From contig JBGVCU010000039.1 in the NCBI GenBank assembly GCA_045119035.1, positions 38,018 to 102,017 on the forward strand: 64,000 nt of DNA. The letters are read 5' to 3'. The position numbers were made by a program, and so were the translations under genes. Shown here piece after piece: positions 25,646 through 34,337 of the stretch. Every line of letters starts with the position of its first letter. The stretch's first letter is position 1. The notes under the pieces were generated by a model. The model saw only the letters and a list, made by a program, of their open reading frames with translations. It did not search any database and was not told where the DNA came from. The stretch is from CAYVQA01 sp045119035. GTDB taxonomy: Bacteria; Bacillota_I; Bacilli_A; ML615J-28; CAG-313.

Positions 25646-25759
25646 TTGATAATAAAAAAGTCATATATCAATTCATTAGTGAAATTATGTGATATTGATA
25701 TTGAAATTAAAGTAATCATCATCATAATATTTTTTCAAAAAAGAATTAATTATAAAATA

Positions 25760-25786
25760 CAGTATGTGCATAGAATGCACATACTG
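25760..25786. repeat. Perfect 11-bp inverted repeat
   Basis: CAGTATGTGCA (25760-25770), spacer TAGAA, TGCACATACTG (25776-25786). No T run follows on either strand, so it is not a typical terminator. It could be an operator, a mobile-element end or an RNA hairpin. Confidence 0.7.
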
Positions 25787-26137
25787 AATTAGATAATAAA
25801 GTTTATTATATAAAGCTTCGAATTGGATAGTTTAATAACTTGTCGATAAATTCGAAAAGTTTAAAATGAAGGTGATAAAATAGCACCTTGAAATATAAAA
25901 TATATAATTTAGATGTTATTTCATCAATAAGATATAGAAATAACAAAAAAGTATTATATATAGATAACTATTTTGTCAAGGTTTAAAAGAATATCTTTAA
26001 AAAGAAAAAGTAATAAATAAAAAAAATCAAAAAAATCATTAGAATTATTTTGTATAATTTGTACTTAATAAAAAAGAGATTTATGTATTTTTAAAGTAAT
26101 ATAATATATAAATAGTTTTATAAGGAGAAAAGAAAAA

Positions 26138-26755
26138 ATGAATAGTAACTATGAAATGGTGAAATTTATTGATGAAGAGTTTGAACTTGAAGTAATTGTA
26201 AGTCCGAAAGAGGAAACTATATGGCTTACTTAATCACAAATGGCATTGTTGTTTGGTGTTAATGTTAGTAGAATAAGTAGACATATTTGAAACGCATTAG
26301 ATGAGGATGAAAAAAGCAATTTGCGGAAAACGCAAATTGCAAATTCAGATAAACTAGTTTATTTATATAATTTAGGTGTAATTATATCATTAGGTTATAG
26401 AGTTAAATCTAAAAGAGGTGTTATTTTCAGAAAATGGGCAAATAAAGTTCTAAAAGAATATTTACTTAAAGGATATGTAATTAATGAAAATAGAGTAGTA
26501 GTATCTAATGAAAATTATATAGAACCTAAAAATGAAGTAACAAGTATAAATAATAGATAATTATATAGATAAAACTATACTTGATAGATTAAGAATTAAT
26601 AAAGAGAATGAAATTGATTATTCAGTTATCTAGGAATCCTCGATAACTTCTGGTGATTGTAAAAAGTATAAAAAATTATATGATTTTGAAAAGATATATT
26701 AGAATTTAATAACCATTACAAAAATTTAGGTCATAATTATTTTCTTTAATCGAAT
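26138..26755 (+). pseudogene. RhuM-family gene copy 1, degenerate
   Basis: Starts like the intact copy (MNSNYEMVKFIDEEFELE) but has a TAA stop at 26231-26233 where Gln is expected (WLT-SQMALLF) and a TGA at 26288-26290 where Arg or Lys is expected (SRHI-NAL). The frame then continues in register to 26560 (LVYLYNLGVIISLGYRVKSKRG...). At ~26556 roughly 138 bases found in copy 3 are missing, and the text resumes one frame over as DNYIDKTILDRL; further decay follows to ~26755. Two nonsense changes plus a deletion make a functional product very unlikely. Reassignment of TGA is not needed because the rest of the window uses the standard code. Confidence 0.85.
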
Positions 26756-26819
26756 TAGATAAAAATTTGATTGATGGATCATTATGAAATTTTGTAAAAT
26801 TAAAGAGGAGAAAAGTTTA

Positions 26820-27041
26820 ATGAATAATAATTATGAAGTTGTTAAATTTTTTGATGAAGAGTTTGAACTTGAAGTAAATGTAATTCATGATGAAGAAACA
26901 ATTTGGTTAAGTTTAGAACAGATTTCCACTTTGTTTGAAAGAAATAAAAGTGTAATTTCAAAACATATTAAAAATACATTTATAGAAAAAGAATTATATG
27001 AATCTTCAACTGTTGCAAAAAATGCAATAGTTCGAGTATAA
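26820..27041 (+). pseudogene. RhuM-family gene copy 2, truncated
   Basis: A 73-codon remnant from ATG 26820 (AGAGGAG at 26803-26809) encoding MNNNYEVVKFFDEEFELEVNV and the helix-turn-helix-like LSLEQISTLFERNKSVISKHI, ending abruptly at VAKNAIVRV where the intact copy goes on to TTANNGKTYNMKYYNLD. The remaining ~210 residues are absent; the leader of copy 3 follows within ~50 bases. An upstream in-frame ATG at 26784 lacks a ribosome site. It could still encode a small DNA-binding fragment, but decay is simpler. Confidence 0.75.
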
Positions 27042-27153
27042 AGTCCTAAAAAAATAAAATATTATATTATTATTTTTATTAATTAAAAAATAGATTTATG
27101 TATTTCAAAAGTATTATTATATATATAATTGATTTTTTAGGAGAAAAGAAAAA

Positions 27154-28023
27154 ATGAATAATAACTACGAAATAGTTAAATTTGTTGATGGTGAGTTTGA
27201 ACTTGAAGTAAATGTTAGTCCAAAAGAAGAAACTGTTTGGATGTCGTTAGATCAAGTTTGTAAATTATTTATTAGAGATAAGTCTGTAATATCAAGACAT
27301 ATAAGAAATATTTTTAATGATCATGAACTCGAAGAGAATTCAGTTGTTGCATTTTTTGCAACAACTGCAAATAATGGAAAAACATATAATATGAAATATT
27401 ATAATTTAGATATTATTATTTCCGTTGGATATAGAGTTAATTCAAAAAGAGGTATTATATTTAGAAAATGGGCTAACCAAGTTTTAAAAGAATACTTACT
27501 TAAAGGATATGTAATTAACGAAAATAGAGTAATAGTATCTAATGAAAATTATATAGAACTAAAAAATGAAGTTATAAGTATAAATAACAGATTAACTAAA
27601 ATAGAAGATAAAGTATTAGATAAAGATTATTCATTAGATAAAATATTTTATAATGGTTCTTTTTATGATAGCTATACTTTAATACAAAGTATCTTTGAAA
27701 AAGCAGAAAATGAAATTATAATAATAGATAATTATATAGATAGAACTATACTTGATAGATTAATTGTTAAAAAAGAAAATGTTAAAGTATTTATATATAC
27801 TTCATTTAATTCGAAAATATTAAATAAAGATATATTAGAATTTAATAAACAATATAAAGACTTACATGTAATATATACATCTAAAGTACATGATAGGTAT
27901 ATTATCATTGATAAAATAAAACTATATCATATAGGAGCATCTATAAAAGATTTAGGTAAAAAGATATTTTCTATAAGTGAATCAGATAATTTATTAATAG
28001 ATGAATTACTAAAAAATTTATAA
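27154..28023 (+). CDS. RhuM-family protein, intact copy 3
   Basis: A 289-residue protein of the virulence RhuM family, without signal peptide. Residues 1-140 form the RhuM/Bro-N-like part: WMSLDQVCKLFIRDKSVISRHI (helix-turn-helix-like), TTANNGKTYNMKYYNLDIIISVGYRVNSKRG and FRKWANQVLKEYLLKGY. A linker (~150-180) leads to a C-terminal domain like that of PLD-superfamily nucleases: IIIDNYIDRTILDRL, VHDRYIIIDKIKLYHIGASIKDLGKK, with an H-D-R cluster but no full HKD motif. The family is common next to mobile elements and restriction systems and its activity is not established. GGAGAAAAG precedes ATG. Two decayed copies precede it, so it is the survivor of a tandem triplication. Confidence 0.8.
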   Translation: MNNNYEIVKFVDGEFELEVNVSPKEETVWMSLDQVCKLFIRDKSVISRHIRNIFNDHELEENSVVAFFATTANNGKTYNMKYYNLDIIISVGYRVNSKRGIIFRKWANQVLKEYLLKGYVINENRVIVSNENYIELKNEVISINNRLTKIEDKVLDKDYSLDKIFYNGSFYDSYTLIQSIFEKAENEIIIIDNYIDRTILDRLIVKKENVKVFIYTSFNSKILNKDILEFNKQYKDLHVIYTSKVHDRYIIIDKIKLYHIGASIKDLGKKIFSISESDNLLIDELLKNL

Positions 28024-28036
28024 ATAATCAAATAGA

Positions 28037-28065
28037 TTTATAATGTGTTTTATATATGTTATAAT
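28037..28065 (+). promoter_or_regulatory. Promoter of the ECF sigma operon
   Basis: TTTATA (28037-28042), 17-base spacer, extended -10 TGTTATAAT (TATAAT at 28060-28065). The gene start lies ~78 bases downstream with AAAGGAG. The -35 is weak, which the TGn extension may offset. Confidence 0.55.
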
Positions 28066-28142
28066 AAATTAAACTTTTTTAAATTTATTTGCGCTATATG
28101 TAATAAATTATTCGTCTATATTAATGAAAGGAGAAGAAGGAT

Positions 28143-28679
28143 ATGAAGTTAGAAACAAAACTAAAATTTGCAAAAAGATTAAATAGTTCTAACTTGCTTG
28201 AAAATATCTTTGAAGATATTTATAAAGAATATTATCAATTAATAGGTTTTGTTATTAGTAAATATGTACATCAAAAAGAAGATGTTGAAGAACTTATCAA
28301 TGATGTCTTTTTAAAATTTTCAAAAGTATTTATTAAGAAAAACATCGATAATATTCAAAGCTATTTAGTAACTATTGCAAAAAATACATCAGTTGATTTT
28401 ATTAGATTAAAATCAAAACTTGATTTAGTATATGATGATGCTTATGTTGAAAATGCATTTAAAGATACTTTAAATGATAATTTATATTATGATTTAATTA
28501 GTGATATGAAGTTATATCTTTCTGATAAGGAAATTAATTTAATTATTTTAAAATCAGTATATGGTTATAGTTTTGAAGATATTGCTAAAAAATATAATGA
28601 TAATGCTTCATCCTTAAGTTCATGTTACAATAGAGCAATTAAGAAATTTAAGAAAGGAGTTAGTTCTAATGAAATTTAA
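28143..28679 (+). CDS. ECF-type RNA polymerase sigma factor
   Basis: A 178-residue sigma-70 family protein of ECF size. Region 2 spans about residues 20-90 (FEDIYKEYYQLIGFVISKYVHQKEDVEELINDVFLKF, then NIQSYLVTIAKNTSVDFIR), and region 4 about 120-175 (LSDKEINLIILKSVYGYSFEDIAKKYNDNASSLSSCYNRAIKKF), with a helix-turn-helix for the -35. The following gene overlaps by 11 bases and encodes a membrane beta-propeller protein that could be its anti-sigma factor. Target promoters cannot be read here. AAAGGAG lies before ATG. Confidence 0.9.
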   Translation: MKLETKLKFAKRLNSSNLLENIFEDIYKEYYQLIGFVISKYVHQKEDVEELINDVFLKFSKVFIKKNIDNIQSYLVTIAKNTSVDFIRLKSKLDLVYDDAYVENAFKDTLNDNLYYDLISDMKLYLSDKEINLIILKSVYGYSFEDIAKKYNDNASSLSSCYNRAIKKFKKGVSSNEI

Positions 28680-30573
28680 AGATTACTTAAATAAGAAAAG
28701 TTCTTATAAAGAAAATTATAGTAAAATAGAAATTGATGTTAAAGATAATATTAATAATCAATTAAAAGATAATAAAAAACAAAAATTGACATTTAATTTT
28801 GCAATAGCTTCTAAAGTATTTGCTTGTTTATTAATTATTGGATTATTCGTTTATATTAATATTTACTTATTTTCACCATTTCCAACCTCTCCAAAAAGCA
28901 TGAGTAAATATAAAGATAATGAATATTATGAAGTTATTGATAAAATTAATGTTTTAACATTTGATAAACCAATTTATAAAAATAATGCAGATCGTATTAT
29001 TAATGGAATTGGAAGATTTTTCAAAAACTTATTTAGTTTTAAATTTGGTGTAGGCGATTCTGTGCCTCCTACATCTGAAGCACCAGGCGCATCATACGTT
29101 GAAACTACTGATAATCAAGTAGCTGGTATTATTGAAGGGGATTTAATTAAAAGAAGTAGTGAGCATATTTTTTATTTAGATAAAGATATTTTAAAAGTAT
29201 TTAGTATAGAACAAGAAAATTCTAAAATGATTTCCCAATTAGAACTTGCTAGTCATATTCCTTTATTTAATGCTAATAGAGATACAGAAATGTATTTATC
29301 TAAAGATTGTAAAACAATTACAATTATTAATCCATATGGATATAATCAAAATAATACGATTGTAACAGTTGCGATTAATATTGATGTGTCTGATGTTTTA
29401 AATTTAAAGTTTACAAATTATATTGAAATAGCTGGACAATATTTATCATCAAGACTTGTTAATGATGAATTATTAATTATTACAAATTTTTATATTTATG
29501 AAAATATGTTAGATTATGAAGAAACTGAAACATTTATTCCTTTTTATAAAGTAAATAATGAAATTAACTTTGTTAAAGGTGAAAATATTGAAATTGCAGA
29601 AAATGCAAGTAATACTACATATTCTGTTTTAACTAAGATTAATCAAAAAACATTAGACGTAATTGATCAAGGTGCATTTTTATCTTATTCATCAAATGTT
29701 TATGTTTCAAATGAATTTATTTATTTAACAAATCCGTTTATATTAAAAACAGATATTAATACATACAATGCATATTCTGAAATTAGCTATACTGAAATTT
29801 CAATTGTAAATTATAAAAATGAATTTATTGAAAAAGGGACTATTAGTATTCAAGGTAATGTTTTAAATCAATATTCTATGGATGAATATAATGGATATTT
29901 AAGAGTTGTAACAACTGTAAATATTAGTAATCTTAAACAATATCCTGACTATGTTTCTTTATTTAGTAGAGAAATAAATTGTAATTTATTTATAATTGAT
30001 TTAGAAACAAATAATGTAATTAATTCTGTATTAAAATTTGCACCTAACGGAGAAAGTGTAAAATCTGTTAGATTTGATAAAGATATAGCTTATGTTTGTA
30101 CAGCTGTTGAAAGAACTGACCCTGTATTTATGTTTAATTTAAGTGATGTACATGATATTAAAGTTAAAGATACAGGAACAATTCCAGGTTTTTCTACTTC
30201 ATTAATTAATCTAAATAATGGATATTTATTAGGAATGGGTGAAGATGAATATGGACAAGCAAAAGTTGAAATTTATAAAGAAAGTAATAATAATGTAATA
30301 AGTGTTTGTTCTTATGTAGTTAATAATAGTACTCCAAGTAGTTTTTATAAATCATATTTTATCGATAGAGAAAATAATTTATTTGGATTTGGTTATTATA
30401 GATATGATCAAGGATATCAAAAAAGATATTGTTTATTACAATTTAATATTGATGAATTAATAGTTATTTTTGATGTTAAACATGGTGATAATCCTACTAG
30501 AAATAGAGCAGTACTAATTGATGGATATTTCTATTTATTTGGTGATAAGGATTTTAAAGTAGAAAGAATTTAA
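28669..30573 (+). CDS. Membrane-anchored beta-propeller protein, candidate anti-sigma factor
   Basis: A 634-residue protein: cytoplasmic ~43 residues, one membrane helix (~44-67, IASKVFACLLIIGLFVYINIYLF), a linker, and from ~135 onward an extracytoplasmic domain of the type annotated as C-terminal beta-propeller distantly related to WD repeats (VAGIIEGDLIKRSSEHIFYLDKDILKVF; SRLVNDELLIITNFYI; KSVRFDKDIAYVCTAVERTDPVF). The start overlaps the sigma gene and has AAAGGAG, so the two are coupled. A short cytoplasmic segment plus large outside sensor is the usual anti-sigma layout, but no classic anti-sigma zinc motif is visible. The role is inferred from arrangement. Confidence 0.75.
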   Translation: MKFKDYLNKKSSYKENYSKIEIDVKDNINNQLKDNKKQKLTFNFAIASKVFACLLIIGLFVYINIYLFSPFPTSPKSMSKYKDNEYYEVIDKINVLTFDKPIYKNNADRIINGIGRFFKNLFSFKFGVGDSVPPTSEAPGASYVETTDNQVAGIIEGDLIKRSSEHIFYLDKDILKVFSIEQENSKMISQLELASHIPLFNANRDTEMYLSKDCKTITIINPYGYNQNNTIVTVAINIDVSDVLNLKFTNYIEIAGQYLSSRLVNDELLIITNFYIYENMLDYEETETFIPFYKVNNEINFVKGENIEIAENASNTTYSVLTKINQKTLDVIDQGAFLSYSSNVYVSNEFIYLTNPFILKTDINTYNAYSEISYTEISIVNYKNEFIEKGTISIQGNVLNQYSMDEYNGYLRVVTTVNISNLKQYPDYVSLFSREINCNLFIIDLETNNVINSVLKFAPNGESVKSVRFDKDIAYVCTAVERTDPVFMFNLSDVHDIKVKDTGTIPGFSTSLINLNNGYLLGMGEDEYGQAKVEIYKESNNNVISVCSYVVNNSTPSSFYKSYFIDRENNLFGFGYYRYDQGYQKRYCLLQFNIDELIVIFDVKHGDNPTRNRAVLIDGYFYLFGDKDFKVERI

Positions 30574-30586
30574 CTATTGTTAATAA

Positions 30587-30616
30587 AAATGTGAAACAAA
30601 ATAGTTTCACATTTTT
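30587..30616 (+). terminator. Terminator after the sigma/propeller operon
   Basis: AAATGTGAAAC (30587-30597) and GTTTCACATTT (30604-30614) form a perfect 11-bp stem with loop AAAATA, followed by T residues to 30616. Confidence 0.9.
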
Positions 30617-30639
30617 AATTATAAACTAACCCATTTAAC

Positions 30640-30668
30640 TTGCAAAAAGTGTCCATTTCATATATAAT
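30640..30668 (+). promoter_or_regulatory. Promoter of the GH3 gene
   Basis: TTGCAA (30640-30645), 17-base spacer, TATAAT (30663-30668). The TTG that would open a longer reading frame is the first half of this -35 box, so the longer start is artefactual and transcription begins only ~18 bases before the true ATG at 30694. Confidence 0.75.
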
Positions 30669-30693
30669 TATATATATTAAAGAGGTTATAATT

Positions 30694-32715
30694 ATGGATA
30701 TTAAAAGATTAATTTCAGAAATGAGTATACAAGATAAAATAGCACAACTTTCTCTAAGTGGTTCACACATGGAAAGAGTTTTACCTTTAATTCAAGAAGG
30801 AAAACTTGGAAGTGTATTAAATAACTTTGGAGTTGAAAAAATAAATAAATTACAAGAAGAATCATTAAAAGTAAATAATATTCCTCTTCTTGTTGGTGAT
30901 GATGTTATTCATGGGTATCGTTCAATATACCCAATTAATGTTGGTATCGCATGTAGTTTTAATTTAGATTTAATTGAATCTTTAGTTAAAATGGCAACAG
31001 AAGAAGCTAGCATCGAAGGTATTAACTGGATTTATTCACCAATGTTAGATATTGCACGTGATCCAAGATGGGGACGTATTATGGAAACAAATGGAGAAGA
31101 TCCATATTACTCTAGTTTAGTTGCATCTCGTTATATTAAAGGTATTCAGTCTCCACTAAAAGATGGAAGAATTACTGCTGCATGTTGCAAACACTTTATA
31201 GGTTATGGTGCATGTGAAGCTGGACTAGATTATAATACTACAGATTATTCTGAATATACATTAAAAACAGTTTATGTTCCTCCTTTTAGAAGCGGAATCA
31301 ATGCTGGAGCGATGAGTGTAATGAATGCATTTACAACTTATAATGATCAAGCTATTACTGGAAGTCAATACATTTTAAGAGATTTATTAAGAGAAGAATT
31401 AGGCTTTAAAGGTGTATTAGTTAGTGACTGGGCTTGTCCTGAACAACTTAAAGTTCATCGTATGGTAAAAGATGATTATGAAGCTGCAATTAGATGTTTA
31501 AGCTTAGGTTTAGATATTGATATGCATGATGATGTATATTCTGTTAATTTAGAAGAAGCTATTAAAAATAATCCTGAATTAATTTCAAAACTTGATGAAA
31601 GTGTTGAAAGAGTTTTAATAATGAAAGAAAAAATGGGATTATTCCAAAATCCTTATGTATTAGAAAATGCTTATGAAATGATGTCTAAAGAAAATAGAGA
31701 TTTATGTAAGCAAGCTGCAAAAGAATCAATTATGTTATTTAAAAATAACAATAATGTTTTACCTTTAAATGAAAATGAAAAAGTATTATTTGTTGGTCCA
31801 CTTGTGGATGAAAAAGATATGCATCTTGGTTCATGGAGTTGTAAAGGAAATAAAGATTATGTTGTTTCTTTAAAAGAAGCTCTAGTTAGTACACCAAATG
31901 CAACTTTTATTAATACTAAATTTGATTTAAGTGATATTGATTATAATAATTTAAAAGAAGAAATACTTAAAGCTGATAAAGTTGTTGTATGTATTGGTGA
32001 ACCGCGTGAAATGAGTGGTGAAAACAACAATAGACAAAATCTTGATGTTCCGTTTAATCAAGAATCATTAGTTGACTATGTGAAATCATTTAATAAACCT
32101 TGTGTAACTTGGGTTAGTGCTGGACGTAGTTTGGTTTTAACTCATTTAAATAAAGTTAGTGATTCAATCTTATTTACTTTCCATTTAGGAATTGAAGCAG
32201 GAAATGCAATAAAAGATGTATTATATGGAAAATATAATCCAAGTGCAAAAACTGTTGTTACATTCCCTTATTCACTAGGACAAGTTCCTATTTACTATAA
32301 TCAATATAATACAGGACGTCCTGAACTTAGTCATTATGTTGATGGACCAAAAGAACCTCTTTATCCATTTGGATATGGACTTCACTATGGTGATATAAAG
32401 TTAAATAATATTGAAGTAAATTATAGTGATTTATTGAACATTAAATGTGAGTTAATAAATGATTCTATTTATGATATTAATGAAACAATTGAAGTATATT
32501 TAAATATTCCATATTATAAAAAATTAGTTCCTGTAAAACAATTTATCGGTTTTAATAAAGTTGATGTTAAAAATAATTCAACAAAATTAGTTGAGTTTTC
32601 TATTGATTTAGATAGTTTATTACCTAATGACTTAGATAAAAATCAAACATTATATATTGAAGTAGGAACATCATCAAGTAATACTTCATCATTTGAAATT
32701 AAAACAAGAGGTTAG
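30694..32715 (+). CDS. GH3 beta-glucosidase, cytoplasmic
   Basis: A 674-residue GH3 enzyme with both catalytic domains and a C-terminal FN3-like sandwich. The nucleophile is D245 in VLVSDWACPEQ; the typical KHFIGYGACEAG and GVEKINKLQ..SLKVNNIPLLVGDDVIHGYR stretches precede it, and the second domain has PREMSGENNNRQNL and YPFGYGLHYG. It releases glucose from the non-reducing end of beta-glucosides. No signal peptide, so it should finish digestion of imported beta-glucan oligosaccharides, complementing the phosphorylase at 2996. AGAGG at 30681-30685 fixes ATG 30694; an 18-residue longer form starts in the promoter. TatD follows after 2 bases. Confidence 0.92.
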   Translation: MDIKRLISEMSIQDKIAQLSLSGSHMERVLPLIQEGKLGSVLNNFGVEKINKLQEESLKVNNIPLLVGDDVIHGYRSIYPINVGIACSFNLDLIESLVKMATEEASIEGINWIYSPMLDIARDPRWGRIMETNGEDPYYSSLVASRYIKGIQSPLKDGRITAACCKHFIGYGACEAGLDYNTTDYSEYTLKTVYVPPFRSGINAGAMSVMNAFTTYNDQAITGSQYILRDLLREELGFKGVLVSDWACPEQLKVHRMVKDDYEAAIRCLSLGLDIDMHDDVYSVNLEEAIKNNPELISKLDESVERVLIMKEKMGLFQNPYVLENAYEMMSKENRDLCKQAAKESIMLFKNNNNVLPLNENEKVLFVGPLVDEKDMHLGSWSCKGNKDYVVSLKEALVSTPNATFINTKFDLSDIDYNNLKEEILKADKVVVCIGEPREMSGENNNRQNLDVPFNQESLVDYVKSFNKPCVTWVSAGRSLVLTHLNKVSDSILFTFHLGIEAGNAIKDVLYGKYNPSAKTVVTFPYSLGQVPIYYNQYNTGRPELSHYVDGPKEPLYPFGYGLHYGDIKLNNIEVNYSDLLNIKCELINDSIYDINETIEVYLNIPYYKKLVPVKQFIGFNKVDVKNNSTKLVEFSIDLDSLLPNDLDKNQTLYIEVGTSSSNTSSFEIKTRG

Positions 32716-32717
32716 TC

Positions 32718-33482
32718 ATGTATATTGATACTCATGTACATTTAAATAATGAAGGTTTGTATAACGAAATAGAAAAAGTATTACAAGAAGCACAAGATGC
32801 TAAAGTTAATAAATTTCTTGTAGTTAGTTATGATATAGAATCATCTAAAAAAGCACTAGAAATTGCAAGAAAATATGATAATTGCTACTGTGCAATTGGA
32901 TTTCATCCAACTGAAATTAAAGGTTATAATGATTCTGAATATAATTGGTTAGAAAGTCATTTAAAAGATAATAAAGTTGTTGCTCTTGGTGAAATAGGCT
33001 ATGATTTATATCATGATGATACTACTTTAGAAGAACAAGAAGTTGCTTTTGTTAGACAAATTAAACTTGCTAAAAAATATAATTTACCGGTTGTAATTCA
33101 TTCAAGAGATGCTTTAGAATTAACGTATAATACTTTAAAAGAAGAACATATTGAAACAGTCGGTGGCGTTATGCATTCATATTCAGGTAGCTATGAATAT
33201 GCACCTAATTTTATTAAGTTGAATTTGCTTCTTGGAATAAGCGGTCCAGTAACATTTAAAAATGGAATTAGAATGAAAGAAGTAGCTAAAAATATTCCTT
33301 TAGAATATTTATTATCGGAAACTGATTCACCATATCTAACACCACATCCATATCGTGGGAAGGTGAATGGACCAAAATATATTCCTTTAATTGTTGAAGA
33401 AATAGCTAATCAAAAAAATATTAGTATAGAAGAATGTAGTAAACAATTAATGGAAAATGCTAATAAATTATTTAAAATATAG
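32718..33482 (+). CDS. TatD-family metal-dependent deoxyribonuclease
   Basis: A 254-residue TIM-barrel nuclease. Metal ligands are visible in order: DTHVHLN at the N-terminus, GEIGYDLYHDD near 95, VIHSRDA near 128, MHSYSG near 153 and ETDSPYLTPHPYRGK near 205. The family removes nucleotides from single-stranded or damaged DNA and is cytoplasmic. Its ribosome site (AAGAGG) lies in the end of the GH3 gene, only 2 bases before the start, so it is co-transcribed with a sugar gene for no evident functional reason. Length is normal for the family. Confidence 0.93.
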   Translation: MYIDTHVHLNNEGLYNEIEKVLQEAQDAKVNKFLVVSYDIESSKKALEIARKYDNCYCAIGFHPTEIKGYNDSEYNWLESHLKDNKVVALGEIGYDLYHDDTTLEEQEVAFVRQIKLAKKYNLPVVIHSRDALELTYNTLKEEHIETVGGVMHSYSGSYEYAPNFIKLNLLLGISGPVTFKNGIRMKEVAKNIPLEYLLSETDSPYLTPHPYRGKVNGPKYIPLIVEEIANQKNISIEECSKQLMENANKLFKI

Positions 33483-33491
33483 GAGAATATT

Positions 33492-34304
33492 ATGAAAAGA
33501 CTATATTTGTTATTAATTTTATTATTGTTAACATTAACTGGATGTGCAGTTAATAAAATTGAAAATATTGAGACAAATTACAAAGTTACATATGAAGATA
33601 TTAATATAACTGATTTTAATCAAATGATGGAAAAAGCAATTGACAAAGCAAGTTATTCATCAGTAGCTTTAATGGTATATCGTTCTGAATTTATTACTAC
33701 TAAAAAATCACTTGGAAGTGGTGTAATAATTAGTAAAAAAGCAATTGGTTCAAATGAATATAAATATATTGTAGTTACAAATAGACATGTTATAGCTTTT
33801 AATAATGAAGTAAATATTTCTAAAACAAAAGTACAAGTCCATTTTTCAAGTGATGAAGATATATATGTTGAAGCTTCTATTTTAGGATATGATGAACAAG
33901 TAGATATTGCTTTATTAGAATTTACTTCAAGAAAAGATTTAAGTGTAGCAACATTTGCTGGAAATGATCCTATTAAAAAAGGTTCAATTGTGTTTGCTTA
34001 CGGATGTCCTTATAGATTAGAATTTTTTGGAACTGCTACAATGGGTATTGTAAGTCATGAGAATAGAATACTAGTTGATACAACTTATGGATCTAATGAT
34101 GAAGTTCAAAATGTTTATATTCAACATGATGCTGCAATCAATTCAGGTAATAGTGGTGGAGGCCTATTTGATATTTACGGTAATTTAATAGGTATTAATA
34201 CTCAAAAATTAACTGGTGAAAAAAATGAAATTGATGGTGTAGGCTTTGCTATTCCACTTGATATTATTAAGAATTTAGAAATTTATAAAAAATACTTTAA
34301 ATAA
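33492..34304 (+). CDS. HtrA-like trypsin-fold serine protease, lipoprotein
   Basis: A 270-residue lipoprotein protease: lipobox LTGC with lipidated C18, then a chymotrypsin fold with a complete triad, H99 (VVTNRHVIA), D138 (EQVDIALLEF) and S221 (INSGNSGGGLF). The end of the protein follows shortly after the catalytic domain, so the PDZ domain of canonical HtrA/DegP is absent. It probably degrades or checks exported proteins on the outer face of the membrane; the two giant foldase-like proteins at 40.4-46.6 kb would be neighbours in that compartment. TAGGAG precedes ATG. A convergent terminator follows. Confidence 0.9.
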   Translation: MKRLYLLLILLLLTLTGCAVNKIENIETNYKVTYEDINITDFNQMMEKAIDKASYSSVALMVYRSEFITTKKSLGSGVIISKKAIGSNEYKYIVVTNRHVIAFNNEVNISKTKVQVHFSSDEDIYVEASILGYDEQVDIALLEFTSRKDLSVATFAGNDPIKKGSIVFAYGCPYRLEFFGTATMGIVSHENRILVDTTYGSNDEVQNVYIQHDAAINSGNSGGGLFDIYGNLIGINTQKLTGEKNEIDGVGFAIPLDIIKNLEIYKKYFK

Positions 34305-34307
34305 AAC

Positions 34308-34337
34308 AATGACATATGGAACATTCCATATGTCATT
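34308..34337. terminator. Bidirectional terminator between the convergent protease and PBP genes
   Basis: AATGACATATGGA (34308-34320) and TCCATATGTCATT (34325-34337) form a perfect 13-bp stem with loop ACAT, flanked by A residues on one side and T residues on the other, suited to stop transcription from both sides. Confidence 0.88.

Larger units (their letters stand above)
25471..26137. other. AT-rich gene-free stretch with hairpins
   Basis: No credible gene on either strand: open frames are short, lack ribosome sites and have low-complexity translations. It holds a second terminator-like hairpin (25613-25645), a perfect 11-bp inverted repeat (25760-25786), a short inverted repeat TTCGAATT / AATTCGAA (25817-25824 and 25849-25856), and toward its end the duplicated leader of the RhuM copies. 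The composition fits decayed mobile or accessory DNA. Confidence 0.6.
26083..27170 (+). repeat. Duplicated leader of RhuM copies 1 and 3
   Basis: The ~65 bases before copy 1 (from ~26083) and copy 3 (from ~27093) share GATTTATGTATTT near the start and GGAGAAAAGAAAAAATGAAT at the ribosome site, with gapped AT-rich similarity between. The coding starts are also alike. This shows that promoter, ribosome site and gene were duplicated together. Confidence 0.7.

Noticed and set aside
25544..25792. 82-codon open frame in the gene-free stretch
   Set aside because: No ribosome site, low-complexity Ile/Phe/Lys translation, and it spans a terminator hairpin and an inverted repeat.
26288..26290. In-frame TGA in RhuM copy 1 as a sign of TGA = Trp code
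   Set aside because: All other genes use TGG for Trp and TGA ends the comEA-like gene and the 77-residue gene; copy 1 also has a TAA stop.
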